Below, one piece after another: positions 7,752-10,150 of a DNA stretch of 10,150 bases. Location of the stretch: assembly GCA_003024985.2 (NCBI GenBank), contig PXIH01S0016765.1. One strand, written 5' to 3'. The notes beneath the pieces were generated by a model that had not been told where the DNA came from, did not search any database, and saw only the letters and a list, made by a program, of their open reading frames with translations. The position numbers and the translations under genes are program-made. Source of the DNA: Euperipatoides rowelli. Taxonomy: Eukaryota > Onychophora > Udeonychophora > Euonychophora > Peripatopsidae. Numbering within the stretch: the first letter of the stretch is position 1; each line of letters opens with the position of its first letter.

Positions 7752-8220
7752 TCTTATGTAGGGGAACTTAGGGTTTCACCTACACAATACTGAAAATAAA
7801 TCACAGAACTTATCAAAATAATTTACTACCTGTAACACAGCTCCCATGCCCCCACCCTCCTCTCAGTTAAAAATTTACAATCTACAGCTTTACAATAAAT
7901 AATAGGTAGCCTATCTATTCTAAAATTTCTTCATTTAAATGAAAAAGTTTTAAAATAGAAAAACTTTACATGCGAGGATAACAAAGCCCTAATCTGGATA
8001 AAAAAAAATGTTTACAGAAATCTATCTTAAGTTCTTAAAAATTAAAAATCTTGTTTTTCAAATACAACAACATAACCAAAACTTAAGCCTGAAAAGGTAT
8101 TAAAAAAAATGAAAAACTGGGCATAGGAATTTGGAAAAAAATATATAATCAACTATTTTTATTAACTCAAATCTCAAGGCTTTAAATTGAAGGGATGCAT
8201 AAAGTTTATAGTAGATGAGA
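7752..8220. other. AT-rich non-coding spacer
   Basis: No gene is recognised. Short A runs and a C-rich patch (CCCATGCCCCCACCCTCCTC near 7845-7862) are the only compositional features. A short minus-strand open stretch starting in the neighbouring foldback element has no recognisable motif. Confidence 0.55.
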
Positions 8221-8252
8221 AAGATTATGAGCTCAATTGAGCTCATAATCTT
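8221..8252. repeat. Perfect 32-bp palindrome
   Basis: AAGATTATGAGCTCAA (8221-8236) is followed with no spacer by its exact reverse complement TTGAGCTCATAATCTT (8237-8252). It contains two SacI sites (GAGCTC) on either side of the CAATTG centre. It lies inside the left arm of the foldback element, yet the right arm shows only part of it, so one half may have been copied from the other locally. Confidence 0.95.
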
Positions 8253-8634
8253 GAGATGGTCAGTGAGTAGGCCACTTCCAGTCATATGCAGAAGGACACT
8301 TCCTGTTTCTTAAAAATTCATCTTGTCAACCGAAAGTGACATTTGACCTGGACCAGGAAGTTAGTTAACAGGAATGGGATGTGGTGTCATCATACCTTTA
8401 AGAAACCAGAAGTACCTTCTTCTAAAACTGGAATTGGACTAACATGAACAGGAAGTAACCCTTGACCAGAACAGGAAGGGCCACCATCTTGAATTTTGAC
8501 ATCATCTTATCAAAAATAGGTATTAAAAAACACCTTGTACCTTTAAGAAAGAGGAAGTGACCTTCTGTGCATGACCACGAGTGGTATACTCACCGACCAT
8601 TCTCAAGGCCTTGTGGTCAAATGAGCCAGAATCT
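8222..8634. mobile_element. Foldback/MITE-like element with ~97-bp inverted arms
   Basis: The left arm (8222-8319) and the reverse complement of the right arm (8538-8634) align along their length at roughly 75-80% by eye. Shared words in order are AGATT, GCTCA, TTGA, CTTGAGA, TGGTC, GTGAGTA, CCACT, GTCAT, CAGAAGG, CACTTCCT and TTTCTTAAA. The 218-bp centre carries AGGAAG words (8354, 8450, 8473) and another copy of the arm-end motif, ACCTTTAAGAAACCAGAAGTACC, at 8394-8420; the right arm has its version at 8539-8566. There is no transposase, so mobility would have needed help from elsewhere. No clear target-site duplication was found and the superfamily is unknown. The region is less AT-rich than its flanks. 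The arm divergence suggests an old copy. Confidence 0.72.
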
Positions 8635-8981
8635 GCCTAAATATTATTACAATTATATTTAGGTACCAATCTTTCCTTTGAGAATAATGATTGATAAAAA
8701 ATTCTGAAAAGAAAAAGGATCAGTTCTGAGTAAAATTGTCATAATAATTCAACGATCTAGTTTTTATTATAATTACGAATCAAAGAGTGTTTATTTTGTG
8801 CCTTTTAAATGCTAACTTTACAATACATTAGTCTTTGTGAGAATTTCTTAGAATATACTATAATAAAATCGCTGTTCACTTTCGGAAAAGCAAATATTGC
8901 ATTTAAAAAGAAGCAGTGTTTTAATTATTTCAGTTTTATGAATAGTAATGGCCACTTAAGGAAATGAAATGAATTAATTAA
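8635..8981. other. AT-rich non-coding spacer
   Basis: Nothing recognisable lies between the foldback element and the mariner relic. Sequence is AT-rich with scattered stops in all frames. Confidence 0.55.
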
Positions 8982-9272
8982 ACAGGATGTCCTAAAAGTC
9001 TGGAATCTAGGACTGGTCATACTCCTCTTGATTTTTATTTGTGGTGCTACCTGAAAGTCATGGTGTATGAGGTGAAAATGCAGAGAATTATCCATCTAAA
9101 ACATTGCATCATGAAGGCAGGTCAGCAAATTGTGGTGATTGTGATCGAAAGAGTTCAGGTAGAGTGGAGGTAGAATTTTAACCTGTGTATGCAACACACA
9201 GCGNACACTTTGAACATATTTTGTAATCCAATGTGCTTTAACCTATGGTTTCAGATTTAAGGGACATTCTGT
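8982..9272 (+). mobile_element. Miniature mariner-type (IS630/Tc1/mariner) element relic
   Basis: The left edge ACAGGATGTCCTAAAAGTCTGGAA (from 8982) matches the reverse complement of the right edge (from 9272), ACAGAATGTCCCTTAAATCTGAAA, at 18 of 24 positions. These are imperfect terminal inverted repeats of the AGGGTGTCC-type seen in many arthropod and other invertebrate mariner-like elements. Between them lies only the last part of a transposase gene, so most of the ~1.3-kb element has been deleted. TA dinucleotides occur at 8979-8980 and 9272-9273, close to the edges and compatible with the TA target of this superfamily, though not perfectly placed. Confidence 0.7.
9009..9226 (+). pseudogene. 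C-terminal end of a mariner-type DDE/D transposase, decayed
   Basis: The frame at 9021 encodes TPLDFYLWCYLKVMVYE, matching the SPDLTPLDFFLWGYLK-VY block of this transposase family; the family's last catalytic acid lies at or next to this block. The preceding residues RTGH replace the usual R-S-P-D-L, so the conserved proline-aspartate pair is lost. The frame continues with a charged helical stretch, meets a stop near 9172, then resumes with NFNLCMQ. After a further frame change near the N at 9204 it ends HFEHIL and TAA (9224-9226), the usual end of these proteins. The enzyme would cut and rejoin element ends; here only about 70 codons remain, with at least one stop and one frameshift. Confidence 0.75.
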
Positions 9273-10150
9273 ATTTTGTAATATTTTGCATTATAATGAG
9301 ATTTTGTCAATTTCTTAACTTGATAGGGCACCCTTTGCTTAAGGGAGCGAGCTATTTTTCTACTCATGCCTCACTAATTACGGCCCTGAATAAGAGTAAT
9401 CTAGACCTAATGTTGATCAGAAGTAAATAATAATAAAAACTCACATTTATTTGGACCAATTTTTGTTATCTCCTTCCATAAAAGGAGAAAAAATATCCTT
9501 TTTTTTTGCTTGTTTAGAGCCTTTAATAGGTAATAAATATAGATTCTGCACAGAAAGTAATCTATGTGCCAATCAGAACCCAACTTTTCAATCATGTGAT
9601 TTAAAGGTTAAAGATTGCACTCAAATATTTTTATTAAAATAAAATTTTCTAGCTTTTCAATTTTCAGAATTGAAAAAAAAATTAAAATTTTCAAAAATCA
9701 AAATTTCTTAATATTAAGGTCAAGATTTTATGGAAAGGATGATGAAGATGGTAGTTTAAGTATCAAGGTCAAATTTTCAACCTTTCAATAACTTTCAAAT
9801 CAAAATATCTCAAAGTAAAATCTTTCCAAAAGTCATGGATAAAAACATATAAGTTACTGCTCCATAAAATGAGTTTAGAAAGAGTCAAAAGTTACAAAAG
9901 TGAAAATAATCTGATAGTAGGTAATAATTTTACATTAGAAAGGTGAAAATGCACACAATAAAATATATTTGAAGTTTATAGAATATTATACTGCTAAATG
10001 TATGACAATATGTGATACAGAAGCTGTTTTTTTTAAAAAGCATCCAATCAAGCATAGTCATGGTCTAATTATTGTGGAAGTAAAGTCAAATAAGCTATAT
10101 GAACAACAACCTTGATGGAAGCGTTATTTTCATCCTTTTTTTTTTTTTTT
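9273..10150. other. AT-rich non-coding stretch, no gene recognised
   Basis: Short open stretches on both strands around 9400-9640 overlap one another, lack known motifs and are best explained by chance. Small inverted repeats occur: TTTTCAATT/AATTGAAAA at 9654-9676 and the 12-bp palindrome CTTAATATTAAG at 9707-9718. AAGGTCAA words occur near 9717 and 9764. The window ends in a T run starting at 10136. Confidence 0.55.

Noticed and set aside
9245-9642. Three overlapping 61-63-codon open frames on both strands
   Set aside because: They are short, overlap each other, have no motif, and are expected by chance in this length of sequence.

Overview
The window is AT-rich, low-coding DNA with long homopolymer runs, two unresolved bases (N at 2606 and 9204) and decayed pieces of eukaryotic transposons. 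There are no operons, ribosome-binding sites or dense genes. It looks like intergenic DNA from an animal, probably an invertebrate: a Ty3/gypsy integrase tail, a mariner-type transposase tail, a hAT end of the Charlie/MER type and a zinc-knuckle gag-like frame are all common there. The species cannot be named from sequence alone, and no host gene was recognised.

Layout. 1-268 is a diverged ~51-bp tandem repeat. 479-540 is the terminus of a hAT element. 541-3124 is AT-rich DNA with no recognised gene, holding small hairpins and a GT/poly-T low-complexity patch near 2530-2606. On the minus strand, 3125-3739 is an open frame with an intact CCHC zinc knuckle, most likely retroelement gag/ORF1-like. 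4721-5420 and 7302-7751 carry two diverged copies of an unclassified repeat family. Each has a 16-bp-arm hairpin built on the same GGGGCACATGTGGACA word and a ~148-bp shared block. Between them sits a heavily deleted Ty3/gypsy retrotransposon (5627-6863) with two ~200-bp LTRs, a frameshifted integrase C-terminal region and a polypurine tract. 8222-8634 is an unclassified foldback element with ~97-bp inverted arms and repeated AGGAAGT-type motifs; its left arm holds a perfect 32-bp palindrome. 8982-9272 is a miniature mariner-type relic that keeps imperfect terminal inverted repeats and the C-terminal end of a DDE/D transposase. The remainder to 10150 is AT-rich with no gene seen.

The pieces are unrelated mobile elements in different states of decay and do not form a pathway. 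I see no convincing new biological system. The items most worth checking are the foldback element, the paired hairpin repeat family and the still-open zinc-knuckle frame.
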